Origin: Rhabditophanes sp. KR3021
Taxonomy: Eukaryota > Nematoda > Chromadorea > Rhabditida > Alloionematidae
Direction: 5' to 3'
NCBI GenBank assembly: GCA_963281155.1
Contig: CAUJLY010000001.1
Coordinates: 7,440,001 to 7,504,000, forward strand
Length of the DNA: 64,000 bases
The position numbers and the translations under genes were made by a program. Below the pieces are notes generated by a model. It was not told where the DNA came from. It ran no database searches and was given only the letters and a program-made list of their open reading frames with translations. Shown here piece after piece: positions 38,415 to 48,122 of the stretch (positions are counted from its first letter, which is position 1; each line of letters begins with the position of its first letter).

Positions 38415-38834
38415 TTGTGTGCTTATTTCTTCAATATAAATATTTGTGAATCTAAATAAATTTTTGTACGTCCACACTTTTGATCATTTCTTAATTTTAT
38501 TATTATTTTTATCTAGTGTTTAAGAATCAACTTTTCCATCGTTTTATTATTAGTGATATGACAAAAAATTATTATCAGTTATTCACTTAATATGCTAGCT
38601 TCATCATAGGATCGTTATCTACAATATATAGTTCTTATGAAATGTTTGACTTGACAAAATAGCTTTAAGTGAAGGCGTGATTAGTCAAAGTATTATAAAT
38701 AATTTCTTAGTTTGGACATAAAATTAGGTATAAAGAACCACTTTTATACTTTATAGATTGAGAAGATAATTTTATTTGTACGTGTATCCGTTAATAACTG
38801 AAGGAATTTTTCTACAATTTATTTGATTTAGATC
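38415..38834. other. intergenic, no feature seen
   Basis: Short AT-rich spacer. It ends in tttag three bases before the next ATG, again an acceptor-like site at a gene start. Confidence 0.45.
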
Positions 38835-40298
38835 ATGATGAATAATTGGTTCTTCGGAGGTTCAAAAAAAGATCCTATTCCAGACAAAAACAATAGTGAT
38901 TCTGATTGGGAACATTATAAAGTAAATTTGACAATATTTAAATACATGTTAACATTTTTTATTTAGAATAATAAATTGGCCACCAACACCTATAATGATA
39001 CTTGCTCTAATGGTAGAATTATTCCAGCTAATATATCACCGGAGGAACCATTTCAAGATTTAAGTAAGCATGACAATACGGTTGTTGGCAATGTGGCAAA
39101 ATATGTTGAATCGCTCAGTGATAGTGATGATGATGAGATACTGAAACATCAAACAGATGTAAAAGTACACTGTTCGAATGCAAGTAATGTTCAAAAATAC
39201 GACCCAAATGCCAATTCTAGTGACGATGAAATTCTTCTTGATAAAAAAAATACTGAACCCAATTATGAAAAATTATACCGAATTGAGGTTGATGAACGTA
39301 AGCATTATGCCAATGAAATAATGGAAAAAGACAAAAAAATTGCTGAACTCAATCAAGTTGTTGAAGAGAAAGTTCAAAAGACATCAATTTTGAGAAATGA
39401 ACTTTCATCTGCAAGGGATTTGAATACAGAACTATTCAATGATGTCAAAAAGCTTGAGTTTGAAATAGAAAATTGGAAGCAAAGTTCGATTAATAAACAC
39501 AATGAAGCATTATCTAATCTTGAAAAGATAAAAGTAAATGAAAATGTTTATAGAGAAGAAGCAGAAGTTGCCAAAATGAATGCTGTAAAGAATCTTAAAA
39601 TATTTGAAGATAAGAACAGACAACAAAGAGATGCAATGCAACGTAATTTTGATGAATTGAATAATGAGTATTCAAAAGTTGTTAATAATCATAAAGATTT
39701 GCAAAGAGAGTATGCCTATATGGACAATAATCATAGAGAGCAATATCAAAATGAGAGTAGAACTAATATGAAGATTTCCCGTCAACTCAAAGAAGCTAAT
39801 GATAAGATTGAAACTTATGAAAGACAGATCGCTCAAATGACAAAGAGGGTGACTGAATTAGAATTAATTGTTGAAAAACAAAGCGAAGACGCAAGATTAG
39901 CTACTGTACGTGGAAATGGTTTAAGAGATATGATTTCATTGAAGGATATTTTGGATGGTAAAATAGATAGTAATAGCAGCAGTGATGAAGACGAGGATCT
40001 AGTATTGGATCGTAAAATAGATAGTAATTCTCCAGCTAAATACACTGAGGAAAAAGTTAATGACTCTCCAGCTAAATACGTTGAGGAAAAAGTTAATGAC
40101 TCTCCAGCTAAATACGTTGAGAAAGACCAAATGGAATCTGATGATAAAGATATAGAAGAAGATTTACTTGAAAAGATTTATATTTTACTGAATTCCAAGT
40201 ATACTAAGGAAGAAATATTACGAGAATTTAACCTATGTAATAAGAATATTGGTGTTACCTTTCAAACTTTGAAAAACAGGAGTACAAACTCTAATTAA
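38835..40298 (+). CDS. coiled-coil protein with aromatic N-terminus and UBA/CUE-like C-terminus
   Basis: Exon 1 38835-38921 (29 residues: MMNNWFFGGSKKDPIPDK, NSDSDWEHYK) and exon 2 38967-40298, phase 0, 45-nt intron; 472 residues. The Trp at residue 25 sits in an acidic Ser-rich setting like the LIR of the previous gene, but the +3 residue is Tyr, so it is not a canonical LIR. Acidic patches (SLSDSDDDEIL) could be CK2 sites. A coiled coil runs from about residue 115 to 320. Then comes a Ser/Asp stretch and a 12-residue tandem repeat (SPAKYVEEKVND). The C-terminal unit is EEDLLEKIYILLNSKYTKEE, ILREFNLCNKNIGVTFQTLK. No enzymatic domain; last gene of the cluster, 574 bases before RPL15. Confidence 0.75.
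40029..40124 (+). repeat. 36-nt tandem repeat, about 2.7 copies, coding
   Basis: Period fixed by tctccagctaaatac at 40029, 40065 and 40101. It encodes the SPAKY-x-EEKVND unit near the C-terminus of the coiled-coil protein. Confidence 0.88.
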
Positions 40299-40872
40299 CT
40301 TTGGATTATTATATATTATTTGTGATCATTGTTTTGTATACTTATTATTAGCCATCAAATAAAGTCTCTTATCATAAAATTATGTCTTTTTTATCATGTT
40401 GACTATTATAAAACTACGGAAATAATAATTTCAATAAACATATTTTATTACCAATTAATCCTTTTTACCAAGGATATTTTCTTCATGCTTTATTTACATT
40501 CCCAATATCATTTACCATACACCAAAATCATTAATTTTTAAGTTAAAACATACTCGCACAGAAAGATTGGTAAAGTACGTATCTAGAAAATTTCTCCAAA
40601 CGACTTTCTTTGCCTGTCCCATTAAACACTTTCCCAAACAATTTATTTAGTATTGGGTGATTTTAAAAATTGTCAAATTTAGGTTCTTTTAAACTAATTT
40701 GGGTGATATGTTTTACTAACAACATCTAAAATATTATTTGGCATTCTAAATTATTTATTTAGCCTTTATAACTTATTTTTACGTGAATATCATCAAAATC
40801 GCTTTAATTTATCATTTTTTTAAATAATCTTAAATATTGAAATTAATTTTTATTCTTTTATAGTAATAAAAC
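40299..40872. other. intergenic, RPL15 promoter region
   Basis: No gene recognised. It ends in ttttatag ten bases before the RPL15 ATG, a likely acceptor for a leader exon or spliced leader. Confidence 0.45.
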
Positions 40873-41545
40873 ATGGGAGCTTACAAGTACATGCAAGAGA
40901 TCTGGCGCAAGAAGCAAAGTGATGTTATGCGTTACCTTCAACGTATTCGCCACTGGCAAATCCGTCAATTGGCCACTGTCCACAGAGTCTCCAGACCATC
41001 TAGACCAGAAAAGGCCCATCGTCTCGGATACAAGGCCAAGCAAGGGTTCGTCATCTACAGAATCTCAATCCGTAGAGGAGGAAGAAAGCGTCAAGTCACC
41101 AAGGGTCAAACTTATGGTAAGCCAAGAACTCACGGAGTCAACGAATTGAAGTATGTCAGAAACCTTCAATCTATTGCTGAGGTAAGTCTAAACCCACTAA
41201 TTTATAGAATTTGTCCTCACGCGTTGATTTATTTATTAGGAGCGTGTTGGACGTAAGTGTGGTGGTCTTCGTGTCCTTTCCTCATATTGGGTCGGCCAAG
41301 ACTCAACTTACAAGTTCTTCGAGGTTGTCCTCGTTGATCCATTCCACAAGGCCATTCGCCGTGATACTGAAATTCAATGGATCGCCAAGCCAGTCCACAA
41401 ACACAGAGAACTTCGTGGTCTTACTTCTGCCGGAAGAAAGTCCCGTGGACTCGGAAAAGGAAACGGATACGCCAAGACTATTGGAGGATCACGCAGAGGA
41501 AACTGGAAAAAGAGAAACACCTTCATTGCTCGCAGAAAGCGTTAA
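40873..41545 (+). CDS. rpl-15: 60S ribosomal protein L15 (eL15)
   Basis: Structural protein of the large ribosomal subunit. Exons 40873-41181 and 41240-41545 in phase 0; 204 residues, exactly the usual length. Diagnostic stretches: [76 protein letters not shown]. Codon use is strongly biased to C-ending and preferred codons compared with all neighbours, as expected for a highly expressed gene. Overall wording is closer to nematode than to vertebrate L15 (for instance RPSRPEKA and the DPFHKAIRR segment). Confidence 0.98.
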
Positions 41546-43701
41546 GGTTGTTGGTAAAATACTGCTGGAGGTTTACTCATTTGTTTTTTACGTTGTTGAA
41601 ATCCTTTGGAATAAAACTGTTATTTAAAGAACTTTATTTTATACTGTTTTAATTTATGCGCCAAATACTTTTCTTAAGACTTGTAATCTTAAATGTTCAT
41701 AGAAAGATGTCTGTTTTTAAATTAAACCTATGCAAAGATTTGTTCTTTTTGCGCTTATATCTTTATCAATCGGTAGAAGAAATTTCCTTAACAAGTCAAA
41801 AGCAATCAACTTTTCTGTGCTACTTTATATTAATTGAGGAAAGATATGCTTTGCAAATTAATTTCAGAATCTTCTTGCCTTAATATATCAAAGTATTATA
41901 TGTCCATCTATTCATCACAATTAATGCTCTGTTATTGAAACTTCAATACAACGATACAGACAGTGGCATTATATATATTGATAATGTAATTTAATAAAAA
42001 ATAATCTAAATATGGACTAATTGCTTATGTTGATGCAAACTTTTACTTGGGGCATATCTTGTGTTCTATCAAATGAATGCCATAATAAATGAAGTTAAGA
42101 CAACTCACTAAAAATAATTTTTGGTAGTGGAATCTGGTCTTTCAACAGGTTTATAATAAAATGCCAGGTTTATTTCTTTAATCTTGTTATCATTTATTGT
42201 TTTTTCACTGTGACATATATGCTTAAGTATTGTGTTATATGCTGTTATTAACATTTTAATTTAGTTATTCGTCCTTGGATAATCCTCAGTTTTCTCTATG
42301 TCTTGAATTGAAAATTATTATTTTTCTTTTAAAGTATCATGTCGATTTAGATGACAGATTAATGAATATTTGAAAGCGTATTTTTGCAATTGAATCTTGT
42401 TCTTACGCAATAAGTTTGAAAAATTGCATTTAACATTGATCTTTGTAGTAAAATTTAGAATATATGCTGTTTTAGCACAATGCAACGTGAAATCCTATGA
42501 GGTAAGTATATCATAAAATGCTTAGAGTTGTTTTTATACAATTGTTTTGCTTTTTTGGAAAGATTATTTCTTGATGTGCTAATGATCTTATTTGTTTGAA
42601 ACTATCAATTAGCTGATAATTATGGCTTAATAAGTAGTTTGAGCGTTTAATATTTGTTGCTTGAAGATATTGGGATTGCAGAATAATAGAAGACAAAGTA
42701 AGCCAATTTATTGTAATCAGGTTTATTTCAAGGAGTGGAATGAACGATATTAGGCATTTATTACTTTAGAATAAGGTTAAATGAATAAAATTGTTCGAAA
42801 TAGACTTTGAGCTGATCTTTTTACAACGAACTTTGAAAACATGTATTATTTACCTTGAAGTAAACACAAGTTATTTTTAGTAGCTTCAAGTAAGAATAAA
42901 TATTATTAGATATATCGAATGCAACAACAAATTGCTAGCATTCTAAAAAAGGAATTTTGCACAAAATATCAAACACATGTTTTGAACACATATTTAAACA
43001 TCTTTACAATCATTAAATTAAATCAAAATAAACACAAAATTACATTGCAACTTAACATCATCTTTCCCAAACGTATAATATTTCATTTTTTGCAACTGTA
43101 CAAACTTCAATTCTCATAATTGTTCCCCTCAACCTAGTAAACTTTAACATGCAGTTGTTAAGTCAACAGCTTAAAATCTTGTTACACATATTTTTGGCCC
43201 AATTTAATTGGAACAAATAAAAGTAACCAATAACAAATGAAATTTCTTACTTTCAATAGCTTCCATGATTCATCAACATGTATTTGTTTGGACATAAATG
43301 ATTATAATGTCATTATAGTGATAGCAAATTTTGCCATTACACAAAACATTAAAGTAACCAATTACACACAAACTATTTCTTTGAAAAAGGACTTTAATTA
43401 CATTCCAACCACATTAACTAATATTTAAACATAAAGTTTATGAAAACGATGCTGATCAAATAAAGTGCAAACTCCCACTTTTTTTAATTTTTTTATCTAC
43501 CATGGGACAATCCCAATTGCGTAGTTTCATGTTGTCTTGTGATCCCTATATTTAGCTTTTTTATAGTTGAAAGACAATAACAATAAAAAATACTCTACAC
43601 TTGTATCAAGCACGAAGAGGGGTAAAGATCATGGACAAATAGATATATTATGTCAAGCTGATTATATATTAATTTGAGGGATGTGTTTAAACAATATTTG
43701 G
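41546..43701. other. intergenic, no feature seen
   Basis: 2.1 kb without a supported gene. Small open frames (for example 42919-43119 and 43237-43428, +) have AT-driven composition and no motif. Confidence 0.5.
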
Positions 43702-43709
43702 TATAAAAG
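43702..43709 (+). promoter_or_regulatory. TATA box
   Basis: TATAAAAG 53 bases before the ATG of the SXP/RAL-2 gene. There is no acceptor-like AG directly before that ATG, so transcription probably starts locally. Confidence 0.65.
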
Positions 43710-43762
43710 GAATCGACGAGAGTGGAAAAGTATCAATTGTGTTTTATTGGATACATTTAAAG

Positions 43763-44650
43763 ATGAATATTAAATTCTTAATTATTGTTGCTGCCTTGAT
43801 TGGTTTGATTGGAGCTGCCCCAGCTAAAAATAATGGAAATGGACAAGTTCAAGGTGGAAGAGGAGGTCAAAATCAAAATGGCGGAAGAAGACATTCTGGC
43901 GAAAGTAATTCTGACGAAGATTCAGGTTCATTTGAAGGAACTCGCCCTGGGCATCATGGTGGACACAAAGGAGATGATACCCCATGTTTCTTTATCCTTG
44001 CTTCAAACGAAACTCAGGTTGCCTTAGCTAAAATCATCATCAACTTCAACATGACTATCGCTGATCAAATCAAAGCTATCGATGAACTAATTCTTAAAGA
44101 AAGCCAAGAAGTTCAAGATGAGTACAAAACTTACAAAGACAATTTAATCGCATCTGAAGGTATCTGCAAAGTCAAAAGAGAAGCTGCTGGTAAAAATTTA
44201 AGAGGAAACGGAAGAGAAGCATTCGACAAGATTATTAAAGTCGTTTACGACATCAACCTTTCAATTTCTCAAATCGAAAAGCAAGTAATCACTTTATTCA
44301 ATGGAGTCAAGAAACAAGATAAATACTTAATCGAAAAAATCTTGAGCCCACAATTCTGCAACCAAGGAAAGAAGGATAAGAAGAAGGGAGGAAAGAAAGA
44401 TCATAAGAAGGGAGGTAAACATGGCCATGGAAAATGCGGAGGCAAAAAGACTACCCCTGGATCAATCTTCTCAACAACAACTGGGCCATTCTTCTCTACC
44501 ACAGTTGGACCAATTGTCCCAACAACTCCCCAACTTTTCACCATCGACCCAGTCTTTATCTCATCAACTGAAGGACCAGTCTTCGAAACAACCACCGGCC
44601 CAATCTTTGAAACTACCGAAGGACCAGTATTCGAAACAACAACTCTTTAA
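43763..44650 (+). CDS. secreted SXP/RAL-2 (DUF148) family protein with mucin-like tail
   Basis: 295 residues from the ATG at 43763. A signal peptide (NIKFLIIVAALIGLIGAAPA, cut after about residue 19) is followed by a Gly/Asn/Gln-rich linker. The DUF148 helical domain covers roughly residues 85-200 (NFNMTIADQIKAIDELILKE, EVQDEYKTYKDNL, INLSISQIEKQVITLFNGV), with the Ala/Lys-rich, evenly spaced helices of SXP/RAL-2 proteins. A Lys/Gly/His-rich stretch follows, then a Thr/Pro tail of repeated GP-[VI]-FETT units likely to be O-glycosylated. Family members are nematode secreted or hypodermal proteins, some immunodominant in parasites; their biochemical role is unsettled. The mucin-like tail is an unusual addition. 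Confidence 0.85.
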   Translation: MNIKFLIIVAALIGLIGAAPAKNNGNGQVQGGRGGQNQNGGRRHSGESNSDEDSGSFEGTRPGHHGGHKGDDTPCFFILASNETQVALAKIIINFNMTIADQIKAIDELILKESQEVQDEYKTYKDNLIASEGICKVKREAAGKNLRGNGREAFDKIIKVVYDINLSISQIEKQVITLFNGVKKQDKYLIEKILSPQFCNQGKKDKKKGGKKDHKKGGKHGHGKCGGKKTTPGSIFSTTTGPFFSTTVGPIVPTTPQLFTIDPVFISSTEGPVFETTTGPIFETTEGPVFETTTL

Positions 44651-44714
44651 ACACCAAATTTAATAAACTACCCAAGTTATGACTTTATATAATTGAATAA
44701 ATATATTAGTAATT

Positions 44715-45224
44715 TTACTTAGAATGTGAAACTTCATAATGTACATTTCCTTGAGCATCTGTCCATTGGGCTGATGCCATCGAATCTCCCCCGGATGCAA
44801 AAGTGTGTGGTTCGCCATCGCCTCCTATAGATATTCTTGAGCCAGATGAAAATGTACTTGGTTCACTAGCTTGCTTCAATGCGTCGCGTACTCCACCCAT
44901 GCCTGGTAAATTGTTTAGATTCATACCCATTTGCTGAGACATTTTATCTAGTAGATTTCCTTGGAACCTTCTCGCATGAAAGTGAGTATTTTCGTTTACA
45001 TTTTCATTAGTATTTCCGTTAGTATTTTGATTTGTGGTATGAAATTTAGAAGATTGCTGAGCACGTCTAATATTCATCATGCGATGATAATCAGGAATAT
45101 TAGGAGTGTCTGCCTGATTGGATTCTCTTCTAGAACGTCCATATTCATTTGCATCACACCCAAAATTCATCAAAATAATAAACAAAAATAAAGAAATTAA
45201 GCAAGAAGGAAATATAGCTGTCAT
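44715..45224 (-). CDS. secreted Asn/Gly-rich protein, paralogue of the gene at 45809
   Basis: 169 residues, single exon. Signal peptide at the N-terminus (TAIFPSCLISLFLFIILMNF, cleavage about residue 25). Then come a dibasic-rich region (GRSRRE), an Asn/Thr-rich stretch, MSQQMGMNLNNLPGMGG and a C-terminus with SAQWTDAQGNVHYEVSHS. That last pattern, W-[ST]-D-x-x-G-N-[VF], also ends the next minus-strand gene. Dibasic sites could allow processing into peptides, but I see no repeated peptide units. No known family. A TATA box lies 46 bases upstream. Confidence 0.72.
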   Translation of the reverse strand: MTAIFPSCLISLFLFIILMNFGCDANEYGRSRRESNQADTPNIPDYHRMMNIRRAQQSSKFHTTNQNTNGNTNENVNENTHFHARRFQGNLLDKMSQQMGMNLNNLPGMGGVRDALKQASEPSTFSSGSRISIGGDGEPHTFASGGDSMASAQWTDAQGNVHYEVSHSK

Positions 45225-45269
45225 TGCTTCTGAAAAAACAACAATTAACTACCTTCTCAACATCTTTTT

Positions 45270-45277
45270 CTTTTATA
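45270..45277 (-). promoter_or_regulatory. TATA box
   Basis: TATAAAAG on the minus strand, 46 bases before the ATG at 45224. Confidence 0.6.
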
Positions 45278-45428
45278 CAGGGGTCATTAAACTATTTATT
45301 TAATCATAAAATTTGTTTTTAATCTAATATAGCGATATGGAATAGTAGTACACAACATGTACAATCATCTTTGTTTTTAGTTATATTAGTAGGTGGACAA
45401 ATAAACAAAAGTGTAAGTATGTATTAAT

Positions 45429-45809
45429 TTATGACGATGAGTACGATGATTGGAAATTTCCATTTTCATCGGACCAAGAAGAGCTGGAGAAAGAACTACC
45501 GCCATCAGGAGAAGATGATGAGTGGGATGAGGAGTAGGAATCCATTGGGTTATTCCTTCCAAAAAGCATCTCATTATTATTCATGTTGCGTCCTATATTT
45601 CTTGCACCTAGACCAGCACCACGGCCTATCCCTTTGCCGATTCCCACACCTAAACCTCTGAACTCTGATCCAGGTCTATTGTAAGGATATCCTCCACCAT
45701 TTGTCGCCCACCCACCTTGATTAAAATAATTATTCATAAGTATTCTAGGCTGAAACATTTGAACAACCACTAACAATGTAGCAAAAAGACAAATTATGCT
45801 GTGAAACAT
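45429..45809 (-). CDS. secreted Gly/Ser-rich protein
   Basis: 126 residues, single exon. N-terminal hydrophobic segment (FHSIICLFATLLVVVQMF) as signal peptide. A Gly-rich centre (GLGVGIGKGIGRGAGLGARN) and a Ser-rich C-terminus follow, the latter carrying SSSSWSDENGNFQSSYSSS, related to the end of the gene at 45224. A TATA-like tatttaaagg lies about 45 bases upstream. Composition suggests a structural, cuticular or antimicrobial-type secreted protein; none of these can be chosen from sequence. The two minus-strand genes look like a diverged tandem pair. Confidence 0.7.
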   Translation of the reverse strand: MFHSIICLFATLLVVVQMFQPRILMNNYFNQGGWATNGGGYPYNRPGSEFRGLGVGIGKGIGRGAGLGARNIGRNMNNNEMLFGRNNPMDSYSSSHSSSSPDGGSSFSSSSWSDENGNFQSSYSSS

Positions 45810-46173
45810 TAAAAACTCCGATTTTTGCTTGCTCTTATTCCTTTAAATACTCAATTTAGATCAGCAGAATCAATCAAAGCAACACATTTTAAATATTTGA
45901 TTAGCAAAGATCAAAGGAAAATTAAAAGCTATCATTTTCCTTAAAAAATTATGATGTTGTTTTTTCCAATTTACATAATAATGTATTTCAAATTTTCTAA
46001 ATTGATTAATTCAAAAAGTGACTATAACTTGGTACTTTTATTACACAGTAGCAAAATTAGACACATAATTAATTAATTAACAACATATTTTAAAAACAAT
46101 TAACCAGTATTTTTTTACTACTGTTCAAATTTGCTCATTTTTTATTTTATTTAATTAAAGATAAAATGTCTGG
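45810..46173. other. divergent promoter region between two secreted-protein genes
   Basis: AT-rich, no gene. It lies between the start of the minus-strand gene at 45809 and the TATA box at 46174. Confidence 0.45.
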
Positions 46174-46181
46174 TATAAAAG
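46174..46181 (+). promoter_or_regulatory. TATA box
   Basis: TATAAAAG 29 bases before the ATG at 46211; same octamer as at 43702. Confidence 0.6.
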
Positions 46182-46210
46182 AACTCCGAAATTGAGACAC
46201 TATAATAAAA

Positions 46211-46918
46211 ATGCTTTTGTATTTATTATTGCCTTGTTTTTATTATTTTGCCGTCTTGATTTCATCACAAGCTGATCAAAAAGGATTAGAACAAACTTTG
46301 GGGACAGAAAATGAAGAACTAGGCAATATCCTTAAAGCTGAACCAAATACTTCTTGTTTCTCACACAAGGGTTTTGGTCATCGAAATAGGCCATATCGAA
46401 CTCTGAGACCTCCATGCCCAACTCTGAGACCTCTATACCCAACTCTGAGACCTCTATGGCCAACTCTGAGACCTCTATGGCCAACTCTGAGGCCTCCATG
46501 CCCAACTACAAAAAGACCATGCCCAACTACAAAAAGACCATGCCCAACTACAAAACGACCATGCCCAACTACAAAAAGACCATGCCCAACTACAAAAAGA
46601 CCATGCCCAACATTGCCTCCAACACCATGCCCAACATTACCACCCACACCATCTCCAACTGTCCCACCAATTCCGCCTACACCATGTCCAACTAAACCTC
46701 CAGGACCAGACATCTGCAATAGATGTGAAAACAATTGCAAAATAAACAAAATCTGTTCTCCATGGCAGTATGCCAAGTACATCGACGGACATTGGTACTG
46801 CGTTTGTGGGATTCCACGTCCATGCGATAAATTAAACGAAATTTGCTCCAAACAAATTTGTGGCCCAGGAACCAAGCCAACTGTTTGCGGTGATCTATGC
46901 ATCTGCAAAGAATGCTAA
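46211..46918 (+). CDS. secreted Pro-rich repeat protein with Cys-rich C-terminus
   Basis: 235 residues, single exon. Signal peptide (LLYLLLPCFYYFAVLISSQA), acidic linker, then two kinds of 7-residue repeat: PTLRP-[LP]-[WYC] (five copies) and PCPTTKR (five copies), and a looser PCPTLPPT region. These would form an extended, probably glycosylated stalk. The last 70 residues are Cys-rich (ICNRCENNCKINKICSPW, WYCVCGIPRPC, CGPGTKPTVCGDLCICKEC). The final part aligns with the small secreted protein at 48123. Overlapping long frames on both strands here come from the repeats and are not genes. Function unknown; stalk plus Cys-rich domain suggests a surface or cuticle-associated role. Confidence 0.8.
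   Translation: MLLYLLLPCFYYFAVLISSQADQKGLEQTLGTENEELGNILKAEPNTSCFSHKGFGHRNRPYRTLRPPCPTLRPLYPTLRPLWPTLRPLWPTLRPPCPTTKRPCPTTKRPCPTTKRPCPTTKRPCPTTKRPCPTLPPTPCPTLPPTPSPTVPPIPPTPCPTKPPGPDICNRCENNCKINKICSPWQYAKYIDGHWYCVCGIPRPCDKLNEICSKQICGPGTKPTVCGDLCICKEC
46395..46616 (+). repeat. 21-nt minisatellite, two unit types, coding
   Basis: First type actctgagacctc[ct]atg[gc]cca, then cca[at]gcccaactacaaaaag. Both are 21 nt with the shared core gcccaact, so one may derive from the other. Confidence 0.88.
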
Positions 46919-48122
46919 GAAGATACGGATGTGAGTAGAAAGTTCATTGCAAATAATAAGAAATGGCAAAATAATTCTATGTCTTTTCCGCTCTTTTCAT
47001 GTTAATTTGTTAGTGATAAAGAACTTAAAAAATTCATTGTAATTCACACAAATAATGATAAATTTTATTTAAATGGGTTTATTTTTTTTAGTTTATGAAC
47101 ATTAATTATTGAAACAAATTGTCAAATTAAATTTCAAATTGCAGTTTTCCTGTAGTCAAAATGTATTATAATTTAATATGTCTAGACTGTACTGATTATT
47201 TCTTAATCCGGGAGATTGCTATTAGTCGAGAATCTGTTTGATAAATATTAGTTATAGAAGAGCCAACTCAATTGTTTTTTTAATATGAGTCGTCAAATAG
47301 ATATAAAATGCTTCTTCTCTTAGCCTTTTAAATAGGGTTTAAAATATAGATAATGATGACGCAAATAGGTTTTCGTAGATATTTGAGTTGTGATTGGGCG
47401 ATGTTATAAATGCCTAACCAATTGCGCAATTAATAGTTTTTCAACATGGAGTTAAAATGCGTTTCTCAATCATTTGACAGCATTATTTAATGGGCAAACT
47501 ATGTTGCGCCAAATTCTTCTTTTTATGCATTGCCGTGATAAGATTCAAATTCTCGTAAATATTTTAAATTTTATGGCTAAATTGAACAAAATGTAGATGC
47601 TTACAAATTAAATATTTTATGCAATAATGTACATCCTTTAGAAGTTCCAGGCAATAAATCGTTTCTAATACGTTAATGTTGACATGCAAAGGTATTCAAT
47701 AAAAATATAGTTCCACATATGCTAATTGAATAGGTATTGGAAGCTGTATAAAATTCTAGTATACGTTTTAGTAAATAGCAATGACTCTTAGTTGAAACTC
47801 ATGCTCGACTTTTGAAACTTGAATAAAAATATTGATTTGCACAATGATGTAATTAGTGCATATATTAGAGTATATCTCAACATATATGCTTCTCCGTCTA
47901 CTTTCATCACAATATCTTGAAGTCAAATTTGAAAGATCGCCTCAATCTAATTGAGATCAAAGTCTTACCAACTATGTATTTTAATATTTGTACATTTATA
48001 TTTTATCCTGACATCAAAAAAGATTGCGACATTGTTTATTTACTTCTGTTTCATATTTTTAACGACATCCTAAAACTATATATATTTAAATATAAACATA
48101 AAAAGATGGTCTATTAATAAAG
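46919..48122. other. intergenic, no feature seen
   Basis: 1.2 kb, AT-rich. A TATA-like tatatatttaaatat around 48077-48091 precedes the next gene. No other feature. Confidence 0.5.

Noticed and set aside
46378..46908. Long minus-strand frame (Val/Gly/His repeats) and a plus-strand frame of MPN-x-K/SET repeats
   Set aside because: Both are out-of-frame readings of the 21-nt minisatellite; the in-frame protein has a signal peptide and Cys-rich end.
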